A stretch of DNA of 64,000 nucleotides from the NCBI GenBank assembly GCA_947172415.1, contig OX359193.1:6690501-6754500 (forward strand). Direction: 5' to 3'. This document shows, one piece after another, positions 12,581 through 23,271 of the stretch. Within the stretch, counting starts at the first letter, position 1. The number at the start of each line of letters is the position of its first letter. Both the position numbers and the translations under genes were made by a program. Source of the stretch: Chondrosia reniformis. Its lineage: Eukaryota > Porifera > Demospongiae > Chondrillida > Chondrillidae. The notes under the pieces were generated by a model, which worked only from the letters and a program-made list of their open reading frames with translations, made no database searches and had not been told where the DNA came from.

Positions 12581-13579
12581 ATGGCCGACCGTTAGAAGGT
12601 ATATAGTAAAGACAAAATTCCATACTATATCTGAAAATCTAGAATACTTTCCAATTTTTTATACATAGAGATATGCACTGTGTAGTACTTGATTGTTATT
12701 GAAGTACTATCTATCCATATATTTTATATGGATCTCGTTAAAGTGAAATTTCGTCAATCGACAGCCAACGAAACTCCAAAGAAAAAAAGTTGGACCATAC
12801 CGAACGCTACTATCCACGACGCTCATAGGCCGGGATCGGTGGTAACGCTCTGCCGAGTTGAGCTTTGGGTGTCACTTGCGTGAGAAGAACCAGTTCTTCT
12901 CGATATGGCCGACTCATATGAATCCTAAGATATCAGATGCCAATCCCACATTACGTGGAACCCCCCCGAAATCCGGATTATTGGTGAGCACGTCTCTATG
13001 GCACCAACCGATTAGGAGACAGCTTCAGAGTCTAAGCGCTACCAACCTCTATGGGAACCGCAACCACCATAGAGATGTGTCCAGGTAGGCCTACTATATA
13101 AGGTTTTTCGCTTCTATTTATATGAAGTTTTGTCCAAAGAAAACGGTTGTGGTTGGGACCTTTTTTAATATATTTCTCGTTATTTCCAGATCAGTGAGTT
13201 GTTTCAAGCAAATTTAAAGACATAGGCAGTATTAGTGATTCACCTGAAAACTGAGAAAAGCGAAAAAAATCCTGTAAGTGTCTTGATGGGCCGAGGAGAA
13301 CGACTTTTCTGATCCCAATTATTTTCGAGAAATCGTCAATTTATTCCACTTTAATTCCAGAGCAGTGAATCGTTCCAAGCAATTTTACACACATACGCAG
13401 TATTTCCAATACATCTCAAAACTGTGGCAAATGGAAAAAAAGCCTGTATGTGTCTTGGTGGAGGGAGGAGAGCGACTTTTCATGATACAGAAAACTAGAT
13501 ATAGTGAGAGGTCCGATATTTATCGCCTGTACGATATTAATGTCAATGATCGATATTTCAACTAGGCTGGTTTTATTAG
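12581..13579. repeat. 1.03-kb module, copy M3 (split by LINE)
   Basis: Right part of M3; its first 41 bases lie at 10,696-10,736, left of the LINE. It is type B, with GCGACTTTTC, AGTGAGAGG, ATCGCCTGT and a right end of CAACTAGGCTGG. In this type one of the diverged internal repeats has a 66-codon open frame; I see no family similarity and treat it as chance. Confidence 0.9.
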
Positions 13580-13997
13580 ATGTGTGTGAATACTGACACA
13601 AAGATTTAGCTTGATATCTCTCCATTTGATAGAGTGACAGCCCTCAATGTACATTAAATTCTGTTATACCAAGTTAATGTATGGTGAGAGATAGGGCAAA
13701 TTTTAAGTTTCATCAAAATTTCAAAAACCCATTGGACATGCTCTATAGATGTCTGTGAATGCTGACACAAAGATTTAGCTGCATATCTCTCCATTTGATG
13801 GAGTGACAGCCCTCAGTGTACATTAAATTGTGGTATACAAAGTTAATGTATGGTGAGAGATAGGGCAAATTTTAAGTTTCATCAAAATTTCAAAAACCCA
13901 TTGGACATGCTCTATAGATGTCTGTGAATGCTGACACAAAGATTTAGCTTCATATCTCGCCATTTGATAGAGTTACAGAACTACAGTTCATGTACTG
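13580..13997. repeat. 169-bp satellite array S3 (short)
   Basis: About two and a half monomers between M3 and M4. Together with one module it forms the 1,448-bp period seen between 12,689 and 14,137 and again between 19,812 and 21,260. Confidence 0.95.
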
Positions 13998-15027
13998 TTT
14001 TGTTAGAGAAAATTGCGTAATACTATATATGGCCGACCGTTAGAAGGTATATGATAAAGAAAAAATTCCATACTATATCTGAAAATCTAGAATACTTTCC
14101 AATTTTTTATACATAGGGATATGCACTGTGTAGTACTTGATTGTTATTGAAGTACTATCTATCCATATATTTTATATGGATCTCGTTAAAGTGAAATTTC
14201 GTCAATCGACAGCCAACGAAACTCCAAAGAAAAAAAGTTGGACCATACCGAACGCTACCATCCACGACGCTCATAGGCCGGGATCGGTGGTAACGCTCTG
14301 CCGAGTTGAGCTTTGGGTGTCACTTGCGTGAGAAGAACCAGTTCTTCTCGATATGGCCGACTCATATGAATCCTAAGATATCAGATGCCAATCCCACATT
14401 ACGTGGAACCCCCCCGAAATCCGGATTATTGGTGAGCACGTCTCTATGGCACCAACCGATTAGGAGACAGCTTCAGAGTCTAAGCGCTACCAACCTCTAT
14501 GGGAACCGCAACCACCATAGAGATGTGTCCAGGTAGGCCTACTATATAAGGTTTTTCGCTTCTATTTATATGAAGTTTTGTCCAAAGAAAACGGTTGTGG
14601 TTGGGACCTTTTTTAATATATTTCTCGTTATTTCCAGATCAGTGAGTTGTTTCAAGCAAATTTAAAGACATAGGCAGTATTAGTGATTCACCTGAAAACT
14701 GAGAAAGGCGAAAAAAATCCTGTAAGTGTCTTGATGGGCCGAGGAGAACGACTTTTCTGATCCCAATTATTTTCGAGAAATCGTCAATTTATTCCACTTT
14801 AATTCCAGAGCAGTGAATCGTTCCAAGCAATTTTACACACATACGCAGTATTTCCAATACATCTCAAAACTGTGGCAAATGAAAAAAAAAGCCTGTATGT
14901 GTCTTGGTGGAGGGAGGAGAGTGACTTTTCATGATACAGAAAACTAGATATAGCGAGAGGTCCGATATTTATCGTCTGTACGATATTAATGTCAATGATC
15001 GATATTTCAATTAGGCCCGTTTTATTA
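13998..15027. repeat. 1.03-kb module, copy M4
   Basis: Type A, matching M2 including the ATGATAAAGAAAAAATTCC variant near its left end. It marks the start of the second ~7.1-kb block. Confidence 0.9.
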
Positions 15028-17818
15028 TGTGTGTGAATGCTGACACAAAGATGTAGCTTCATATCTCTCCATTTGATAGAGTGACAGCCCTCAATGTACA
15101 TTAAATTCTGTTATACCAAGTTAATGAATGGTGAGAGATAGGGCAAATTTTAAGTTTCATCAAAATTTCAAAAACCCATTGGACATGCTCTATAGATGTC
15201 TGTGAATGCTGACACAAAGATTTAGCTTCATATCTCTCCAGTTGATAGAGTGACAGCCCTCAATGTACATTAAATTCTGTTATACCAAGTTAATGTATGG
15301 TGAGAGATAGGGCAAATTTTAAGTTTCATCAAAATTTCAAAAACCCATTGGACATGCTCTATAGATGTCTGTGAATGCTGACAGAAAGATTTAGCTGCAT
15401 ATCTCTCCATTTGATGGAGTGACAGCCCTCAGTGTACATTAAATTGTGGTATACAAAATTAATTTATGGTGAGAGATAGGGCAAATTTTAAGTTTCATCA
15501 AAATTTCAAAAACTCATTGGACATGCTAAATAGATGTCTGTGAATGCTGACACAAAGAGTTAGCTTCATATCTCTCCATTTGATAGAGTGACAGCCCTCA
15601 ATGTACATTTAATTGTGGTATACAAAGTTAATGTATGGTGAGAGATAGGGCAAATTTTAAGTTTCATCAAAATTTCAATAACCCATTGGACATGCTCTAT
15701 AGATGTCTGTGAATGCTGACACAAAGATTTAGCTTCATATCTCTCCATTTGATAGAGTGACAGCCCTCAATGTACATTAAATTGTGGTATACAAAGTTAA
15801 TGTATGGTGAGAGATAGGGCAAATTTTAAGTTTCATCAAAATTTCAAAAACCCATTGGACATGCTCTATAGATGTCTGTGAATGCTGACACAAAGATATA
15901 GCTTCATATCTCTCCATTTGATAGAGTGACAGCCCTCAATTACATTAAATTGTGGTATACAAAGTTAATGTATGGTGAGAGAAAGGGCAAATTTTAAGTT
16001 TCATCAAAATTTCAAAAACCCATTGGACATGCTCTATAGATGTCTGTGAATGCTGACAGAAAGATTTAGCTGCATATCTCTCCATTTGATAGAGTGACAG
16101 CCCTCAGTGTACATTAAATTGTGTTATACAAAGTTAATGTATGGTGAGAGATAGGGCAAATTTTATATAAGTTTCATCAAAATTTCAAAAACCCATTGGA
16201 CATGCTCTATAGATGTCTGTGAATGCTGACACAAAGATATAGCTTCATATCTCTCCATTTGATAGAGTGACAGCCCTCAATGTACATTAAATTGTGGTAT
16301 ACAAAGTTAATGTATGGTGAGAGAAAGGGCAAATTTTAAGTTTCATCAAAATTTCAAAAACCCATTGGACATGCTCTATAGATGTCTGTGAATGCTGACA
16401 GAAAGATTTAGCTGCATATCTCTCCATTTGATGGAGTGACAGCCCTCAGTGTACATTAAATTGTGTTATACAAAGTTAATGTATGGTGAGAGATAGGGCA
16501 AATTTTATATAAGTTTCATCAAAATTTCAAAAACCCATTGGACATGCTCTATAGATGTCTGTGAATGCTGACACAAAGATATAGCTTCATATCTCTCCAT
16601 TTGATAGAGTGACAGCCCTCAATGTACAATTAATTGTGGTATACAAAATTAATGTATGGTGAGAGATAGGGCAAATTTTAAGTTTCATCAAAATTTCAAA
16701 AACCCATTGGACATTCTCTATAGATGTCTGTGAATGCTGACACAAAGAGTTAGCTTCATATCTCTCCATTTGATGGAGTGACAGCCCTCAATGTACATTA
16801 AATTGTGGTATACAAAGTTAATGTATGGTGAGAGATAGGGCAAATTTTAAGTTTCATCAAAATTTCAAAAACCCATTGGACATGCTCTATAGATGTCTGT
16901 GAATGCTGACACAAAGATATAGCTTCATATCTCTCCATTTGATGGAGTGACAGCCCTCAATGTACATTAAATTGTGGTATACAAAGTTAATGTATGGTGA
17001 GAGATAGGGCAAATTTTAAGTTTCATCAAAATTTCAAAAACCCATTGGACATGCTCTATAGATGTCTGTGAATGCTGACACAAAGAGTTAGCTTCATATC
17101 TCTCCATTTGATGGAGTGACAGCCCTCAATGTACATTAAATTGTGGTATACAAAGTTAATGTATGGTGAGAGATAGGGCAAATTTTAAGTTTCATCAAAA
17201 TTTCAAAAACCCATTGGACATGCTCTATAGATGTCTGTGAATGCTGACACAAAGATATAGCTTCATATCTCTCCATTTGATAGAGTGACAGCCCTCAATG
17301 TACATTTAATTGTGGTATACAAAATTAATGTATGGTGAGAGATAGGGCAAATTTTAAGTTTCATCAAAATTTCAAAAACCCATTGGACATGCTCTATAGA
17401 TGTCTGTGAATGCTGACACAAAGAGTTAGCTTCATATCTCTCCATTTGATAGAGTGACAGCCCTCAATGTACATTAAATTGTGGTATACAAAGTTAATGT
17501 ATGGTGAGAGATAGGGCAAATTTTAAGTTTCATTAAAATTTCAAAAACTCATTGGACATGCTAAATAGATGTCTGTGAATGCTGACACAAAGATTTAGCT
17601 TCATATCTCTCCATTTGATGGAGTAACAGCCCTCAATGTACATTAAATTGTGGTATACAAAGTTAATGTATGGTGAGAGATAGGGCAAATTTTAAGTTTC
17701 ATTAAAATTTCAAAAAACCCATTGGACATGCTCTATAGATGTCTGTGAATGCTGACACAAAGATTTAGCTTCATATCTCGCCATTTGATAGAGTTACAGA
17801 ACTACAGTTAATGTACTG
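15028..17818. repeat. 169-bp satellite array S4
   Basis: About 16-17 monomers, the duplicate of S2 and nearly identical to it in monomer order. It is shorter by exactly one monomer: two anchor positions 845 bases apart in S2 are 676 bases apart here. Confidence 0.95.
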
Positions 17819-17859
17819 TTTTGTTAGAGAAAATTGCGTAATACTATATTTATTATTAT

Positions 17860-19703
17860 TATTATTATTATTATTTTATTTAACGTGCCACATGCATAGC
17901 ACTAGGACAGACTGTCCTATGAGGCACACACCAATACATATATCATGACAAATAAATCAGTTCAACAAAATATCAAGTCATCAATCAAAAAGGTCAACTA
18001 AATCTAGCAGTCCACATCTTCAAAATAATCTTAAGGATTGAGTGATGCTTGCATCCTTGATCCAGAATGGCAAATAGTTTATCATCATCAGTCATCAAAT
18101 CAAACCCCAGTGCTACCCGTGACAAAGACTGAAAAAGGTCCACCCGCTCATCCTTCCATCTCTCGCACTCCAGCAGCCAATGTTGTACATCTTCCACCTT
18201 CCCCAAATCACACTCCCCACATGTTCTCTCCGCTCTCTCGAGACCCCTCCACCTTCCACATTCAATCCTAAGTGGGGCTGTCCCACCCCTGATCATCATC
18301 ATCATCCGTCTCTTACCCTTATCTGCCACATCTAAACATCGAGATTCACCACCTTTCTCCTTCAAAAGTTTCAACAAGGCCAACTTGGGTTTTGTGACCA
18401 GTTCACCATCCCATTCATTTTCCACCTTCCTTCTCGCACAAGCCTGTAACATCATTGTGATTTCTCTGCATGACAGCCCTTTTACCTCCTTGGCACCGAT
18501 TCCACCCCAACCAAAACATTCCAGGTATTTTTTCAGATTCTTCATCCATCCTCCACCACTCTTAGCCGCCTCCAACACTGCTGCCCTCAAAATCCTTCCT
18601 TCAAACAGTGGATTCGTCATAACCTTCAACCAGAATGTAACACATCTCACCCTTGCAAGCCAGACCACCGGGAAAGCATCAGCCTCCATCATCAGGGATA
18701 CCTTTGGGTGGCGCACACCCACCCCAAAGAAGATTCTCAGGGCCCTTAACTGTAGCTGGTTCAACCCATCTAACTTCTGATGGCAACCCCAGATCTCTGC
18801 CCCATACAACAACACGGATTCCACCAGTGACTGCATCAACTGCATAAACGACCTGCCGTTCACCTCCCCAACTGACTCCCGACACCTCCGCAGCCAAGCA
18901 CCTAATGCCTGAGACCCCATTTCCACCCGATGCTCCACCATACTTGAGCAGCCCAAACTGTCATCCACCATACAGCCCAAGTACTTGTAAGTAGACACCC
19001 ATGGGAGCTCCTTCTCACCAATACTGAAATGATCAGCACACTTATTGACCCCTCTTTTCCTCATGTGCATTACCGCACTCTTTTCCACATTTATCTCAAC
19101 GGACCATTCCTCACACCAACTTTCTAAGCACTGGAGACTCTTCCTCATATCATCTGCACTCTCAGCCAATAGAGCTGTGTCATCGGCAAACAGCAGACCA
19201 GGTACCATAATTTCATCACACATCACCCCACAATCCTTATCCTTTAATTTAGTTACCAACCCGTTGATATACAAGGAAAAAAGAACTGGAGATAACACAC
19301 ACCCCTGCCGTAAACCTTTTGTCACTTCAAACTCTTCACCTAGGCATCCATCAATTCTCACTTGAGACACACTACCACCGTACAAACTCTTCAAGAAGGT
19401 GAGGAAGCGCCCATTTACACCATAACCCTCTAAGCAACCCCACAGCTTCTTCCTGTTCACCCGATCATACGCCTTCTTAAAGTCAATAAAAGCTGTTAGC
19501 ATCCCATCTGACTTCTTTGACAGCATTGACTGGCCAATCAACAGCAAGGACAGGATTTGATCCCTACAACTCCTACCACTGCGAAAACCACCCTGTTCAT
19601 CAACCAAGGTACCTTCTGTTTCTAAAAAGGTAGTCAGCCGCATGTTCAGAACCATGCACATGATCTTGCAAACCAAGGATGTCAGGGATATACCTCTAAA
19701 GTT
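17860..19703 (-). mobile_element. 5'-truncated LINE, copy 2 (duplicate of copy 1)
   Basis: Same length, truncation point, insertion base and tail as the copy at 10,737-12,580, shifted by exactly 7,123 bases. Because the flanking module and satellite match as well, it arose by duplication of the surrounding block, not by a second retrotransposition. Confidence 0.95.
17994..19703 (-). CDS. LINE reverse transcriptase ORF, copy 2
   Basis: The translated 560-residue stretch is identical to that of copy 1. All RT motifs are the same (FIDFKKAYD, GLRQGCVLSP, LFADD). Identity this complete over 1.7 kb means the block duplication is very recent, that conversion keeps the copies equal, or that the assembler placed one locus twice. 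Confidence 0.92.
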   Translation of the reverse strand, partial: NFRGISLTSLVCKIMCMVLNMRLTTFLETEGTLVDEQGGFRSGRSCRDQILSLLLIGQSMLSKKSDGMLTAFIDFKKAYDRVNRKKLWGCLEGYGVNGRFLTFLKSLYGGSVSQVRIDGCLGEEFEVTKGLRQGCVLSPVLFSLYINGLVTKLKDKDCGVMCDEIMVPGLLFADDTALLAESADDMRKSLQCLESWCEEWSVEINVEKSAVMHMRKRGVNKCADHFSIGEKELPWVSTYKYLGCMVDDSLGCSSMVEHRVEMGSQALGAWLRRCRESVGEVNGRSFMQLMQSLVESVLLYGAEIWGCHQKLDGLNQLQLRALRIFFGVGVRHPKVSLMMEADAFPVVWLARVRCVTFWLKVMTNPLFEGRILRAAVLEAAKSGGGWMKNLKKYLECFGWGGIGAKEVKGLSCREITMMLQACARRKVENEWDGELVTKPKLALLKLLKEKGGESRCLDVADKGKRRMMMMIRGGTAPLRIECGRWRGLERAERTCGECDLGKVEDVQHWLLECERWKDERVDLFQSLSRVALGFDLMTDDDKLFAILDQGCKHHSILKIILKMWTARFS

Positions 19704-20702
19704 ATGGCCGACCGTTAGAAGGTATATAGTAAAGACAAAATTCCATACTATATCTGAAAATCTAGAATACTTTCCAATTTTTTATACATAGAGATATGCA
19801 CTGTGTAGTACTTGATTGTTATTGAAGTACTATCTATCCATATATTTTATATGGATCTCGTTAAAGTGAAATTTCGTCAATCGACAGCCAACGAAACTCC
19901 AAAGAAAAAAAGTTGGACCATACCGAACGCTACTATCCACGACGCTCATAGGCCGGGATCGGTGGTAACGCTCTGCCGAGTTGAGCTTTGGGTGTCACTT
20001 GCGTGAGAAGAACCAGTTCTTCTCGATATGGCCGACTCATATGAATCCTAAGATATCAGATGCCAATCCCACATTACGTGGAACCCCCCCGAAATCCGGA
20101 TTATTGGTGAGCACGTCTCTATGGCACCAACCGATTAGGAGACAGCTTCAGAGTCTAAGCGCTACCAACCTCTATGGGAACCGCAACCACCATAGAGATG
20201 TGTCCAGGTAGGCCTACTATATAAGGTTTTTCGCTTCTATTTATATGAAGTTTTGTCCAAAGAAAACGGTTGTGGTTGGGACCTTTTTTAATATATTTCT
20301 CGTTATTTCCAGATCAGTGAGTTGTTTCAAGCAAATTTAAAGACATAGGCAGTATTAGTGATTCACCTGAAAACTGAGAAAAGCGAAAAAAATCCTGTAA
20401 GTGTCTTGATGGGCCGAGGAGAACGACTTTTCTGATCCCAATTATTTTCGAGAAATCGTCAATTTATTCCACTTTAATTCCAGAGCAGTGAATCGTTCCA
20501 AGCAATTTTACACACATACGCAGTATTTCCAATACATCTCAAAACTGTGGCAAATGGAAAAAAAGCCTGTATGTGTCTTGGTGGAGGGAGGAGAGCGACT
20601 TTTCATGATACAGAAAACTAGATATAGTGAGAGGTCCGATATTTATCGCCTGTACGATATTAATGTCAATGATCGATATTTCAACTAGGCTGGTTTTATT
20701 AG
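19704..20702. repeat. 1.03-kb module, copy M5 (split by LINE)
   Basis: Type B, the counterpart of M3 at an offset of 7,123; its first 41 bases are at 17,819-17,859. Confidence 0.9.
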
Positions 20703-21120
20703 ATGTGTGTGAATACTGACACAAAGATTTAGCTTGATATCTCTCCATTTGATAGAGTGACAGCCCTCAATGTACATTAAATTCTGTTATACCAAGTTAA
20801 TGTATGGTGAGAGATAGGGCAAATTTTAAGTTTCATCAAAATTTCAAAAACCCATTGGACATGCTCTATAGATGTCTGTGAATGCTGACACAAAGATTTA
20901 GCTGCATATCTCTCCATTTGATGGAGTGACAGCCCTCAGTGTACATTAAATTGTGGTATACAGAGTTAATGTATGGTGAGAGATAGGGCAAATTTTAAGT
21001 TTCATCAAAATTTCAAAAACCCATTGGACATGCTCTATAGATGTCTGTGAATGCTGACACAAAGATTTAGCTTCATATCTCGCCATTTGATAGAGTTACA
21101 GAACTACAGTTCATGTACTG
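20703..21120. repeat. 169-bp satellite array S5 (short)
   Basis: About two and a half monomers, the counterpart of S3, with one visible difference (CAGAGTTAATG for CAAAGTTAATG near 20,960). Confidence 0.95.
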
Positions 21121-22149
21121 TTTTGTTAGAGAAAATTGCGTAATACTATATATGGCCGACCGTTAGAAGGTATATGATAAAGAAAAAATTCCATACTATA
21201 TCTGAAAATCTAGAATACTTTCCAATTTTTTATACATAGGGATATGCACTGTGTAGTACTTGATTGTTATTGAAGTACTATCTATCCATATATTTTATAT
21301 GGATCTCGTTAAAGTGAAATTTCGTCAATCGACAGCCAACGAAACTCCAAAGAAAAAAAGTTGGACCATACCGAACGCTACCATCCACGACGCTCATAGG
21401 CCGGGATCGGTGGTAACGCTCTGCCGAGTTGAGCTTTGGGTGTCACTTGCGTGAGAAGAACCAGTTCTTCTCGATATGGCCGACTCATATGAATCCTAAG
21501 ATATCAGATGCCAATCCCACATTACGTGGAACCCCCCCGAAATCCGGATTATTGGTGAGCACGTCTCTATGGCACCAACCGATTAGGAGACAGCTTCAGA
21601 GTCTAAGCGCTACCAACCTCTATGGGAACCGCAACCACCATAGAGATGTGTCCAGGTAGGCCTACTATATAAGGTTTTTCGCTTCTATTTATATGAAGTT
21701 TTGTCCAAAGAAAACGGTTGTGGTTGGGACCTTTTTTAATATATTTCTCGTTATTTCCAGATCAGTGAGTTGTTTCAAGCAAATTTAAAGACATAGGCAG
21801 TATTAGTGATTCACCTGAAAACTGAGAAAAGCAAAAAAATCCTGTAAGTGTCTTGATGGGCCGAGGAGAACGACTTTTCTGATCCCAATTATTTTCGAGA
21901 AATCGTCAATTTATTCCACTTTAATTCCAGAGCAGTGAATCGTTCCAAGCAATTTTACACACATACGCAGTATTTCCAATACATCTCAAAACTGTGGCAA
22001 ATGGAAAAAAAGCCTGTATGTGTCTTGGTGGAGGGAGGAGAGCGACTTTTCATGATACAGAAAACTAGATATAGTGAGAGGTCCGATATTTATCGCCTGT
22101 ACCATATTAATGCCAATGATCGATATTTCAACTAGGCTGGTTTTATTAG
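21121..22149. repeat. 1.03-kb module, copy M6 (chimeric)
   Basis: The left half carries type-A markers (ATGATAAAGAAAAAATTCC; CTACCATCCACG near 21,380). The right half carries type-B markers (GAGAAAAGC near 21,826; GCGACTTTTC; CAACTAGGCTGG). The switch lies between about 21,380 and 21,825. Confidence 0.85.
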
Positions 22150-22700
22150 ATGTGTGTGAATACTGACACAAAGATTTAGCTTGATATCTCTCCATTTGAT
22201 AGAGTGACAGCCCTCAGTGTACATTAAATTCTGTTATACCAAGTTAATGTATGGTGAGAGATAAGGCAAATTTTAAGTTTCATCAAAATTTCAAAAACCC
22301 ATTGGACATGCTCTATAGATGTCTGTGAATGCTGACACAAAGATTTAGCTTCATATCTCTCCATTTGATAGAGAGTGACAGCCCTCAATGTACATTAAAT
22401 TCTGTTATACCAAGTTAATGTATGGTGAGAGATAGGTCAAATTTTAAGTTTCATCAAAATTTCAAAAACCCATTGGACATGCTCTATAGATGTCTGTGAA
22501 TGCTGACACAAAGATTTAGCTTCATATCTCTCCATTTGATGGAGTGACAGCCCTCAATGTACATTAAATTCATGTATACAAAGTTAATGTATGGTGAGAG
22601 ATAGGGCAAATTTTAAGTTTCATCAAAATTTCAAAAACTCATTGGATATACTCTATAGATATCTGTGAATGCTGACACAAAGATTTAGCTTCATATCTCG
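22150..22700. repeat. 169-bp satellite array S6, right edge
   Basis: About three monomers, more diverged than the rest (for example ATTGGATATACTCTATAGATATC near 22,645). It ends abruptly at TTCATATCTCG, where the 104-bp repeat starts. Confidence 0.93.
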
Positions 22701-23215
22701 AGTTTGCCGTTGCTTATATAAGTCAAAAATGCGATTAAGCACCTGGAGGCCTATAGAAGTTGCAATGAGTCATTTCAATTCACCTCGACTGCATTTTCCA
22801 ATAGTACAAGGCTTGCCGGTGCTTAAGCCTAAAATGGATTAAACACCAGGAGGCTTATAGGAGCTGCAATGTGTCGTTTCAAGTCACCTTGATTTCAATT
22901 TCCAATAGTACAAGGCTTGCCCGTGCCTAAGCCAAAAGTGGATTAAGCACCAGGAGGCCTATAGGAGCTGCAATGTGTTGTTTCAAGTCACCTCGATTGC
23001 ATTTTTCAATAGTACAAGGCTTGCCGGTGCTTAAGCCAAAAAGTGGATTAAGCACCAGGAGGCTTTTGAGAGCTACAAGGTGTAATTCCAAGTCACCTTG
23101 ATTGCATTTTTGAATAGTACAAGGCTTGCCGGTGCTTAAGCCAAAAAGTGGATTAAGCACCTGGAGGCCTATAGGAGTTGCAATGTGTCATTTCAATTCA
23201 CCTCTACTGTATTTT
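22701..23215. repeat. 104-bp tandem repeat, about 5 copies
   Basis: The motif TAGTACAAGGCTTGC recurs at 22,802, 22,906, 23,010 and 23,115, spacings of 104, 104 and 105. Each unit contains the inverted repeat GGTGCTTAA ... TTAAGCACC with a ~13-base loop. The sequence is unrelated to the 169-bp satellite. It ends about 60 bases before the ZGPAT stop codon. Confidence 0.93.
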
Positions 23216-23271
23216 AGTAATTAGTCAAAACATTTTGAACTAGGTTTTTGTGTACATACAAATACAATTCC

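Noticed and set aside
4450-17445. Recurrent 60-aa minus-strand open frames starting MERYEA in the satellite
   Set aside because: They recur only because the 169-bp monomer recurs. The monomer length shifts frame each unit, and no selection or splice context is visible.
10915-19365. Plus-strand open frames of 64-131 codons opposite the LINE
   Set aside because: Shadows of the minus-strand RT frame; no independent features.
17860-19703. Second LINE as an independent insertion
   Set aside because: Same truncation, same base and same flanks at a constant offset mean block duplication.
3190-21659. Identical 64-aa and 76-aa plus-strand frames in every module
   Set aside because: Identity follows from recent module duplication. 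The 64-aa frame starts at TTG and neither resembles a known family.
1-22700. Centromere signature (CENP-B-box-like motif)
   Set aside because: A 169-bp period is suggestive, but no CENP-B-box match was found by eye and period alone is not evidence.
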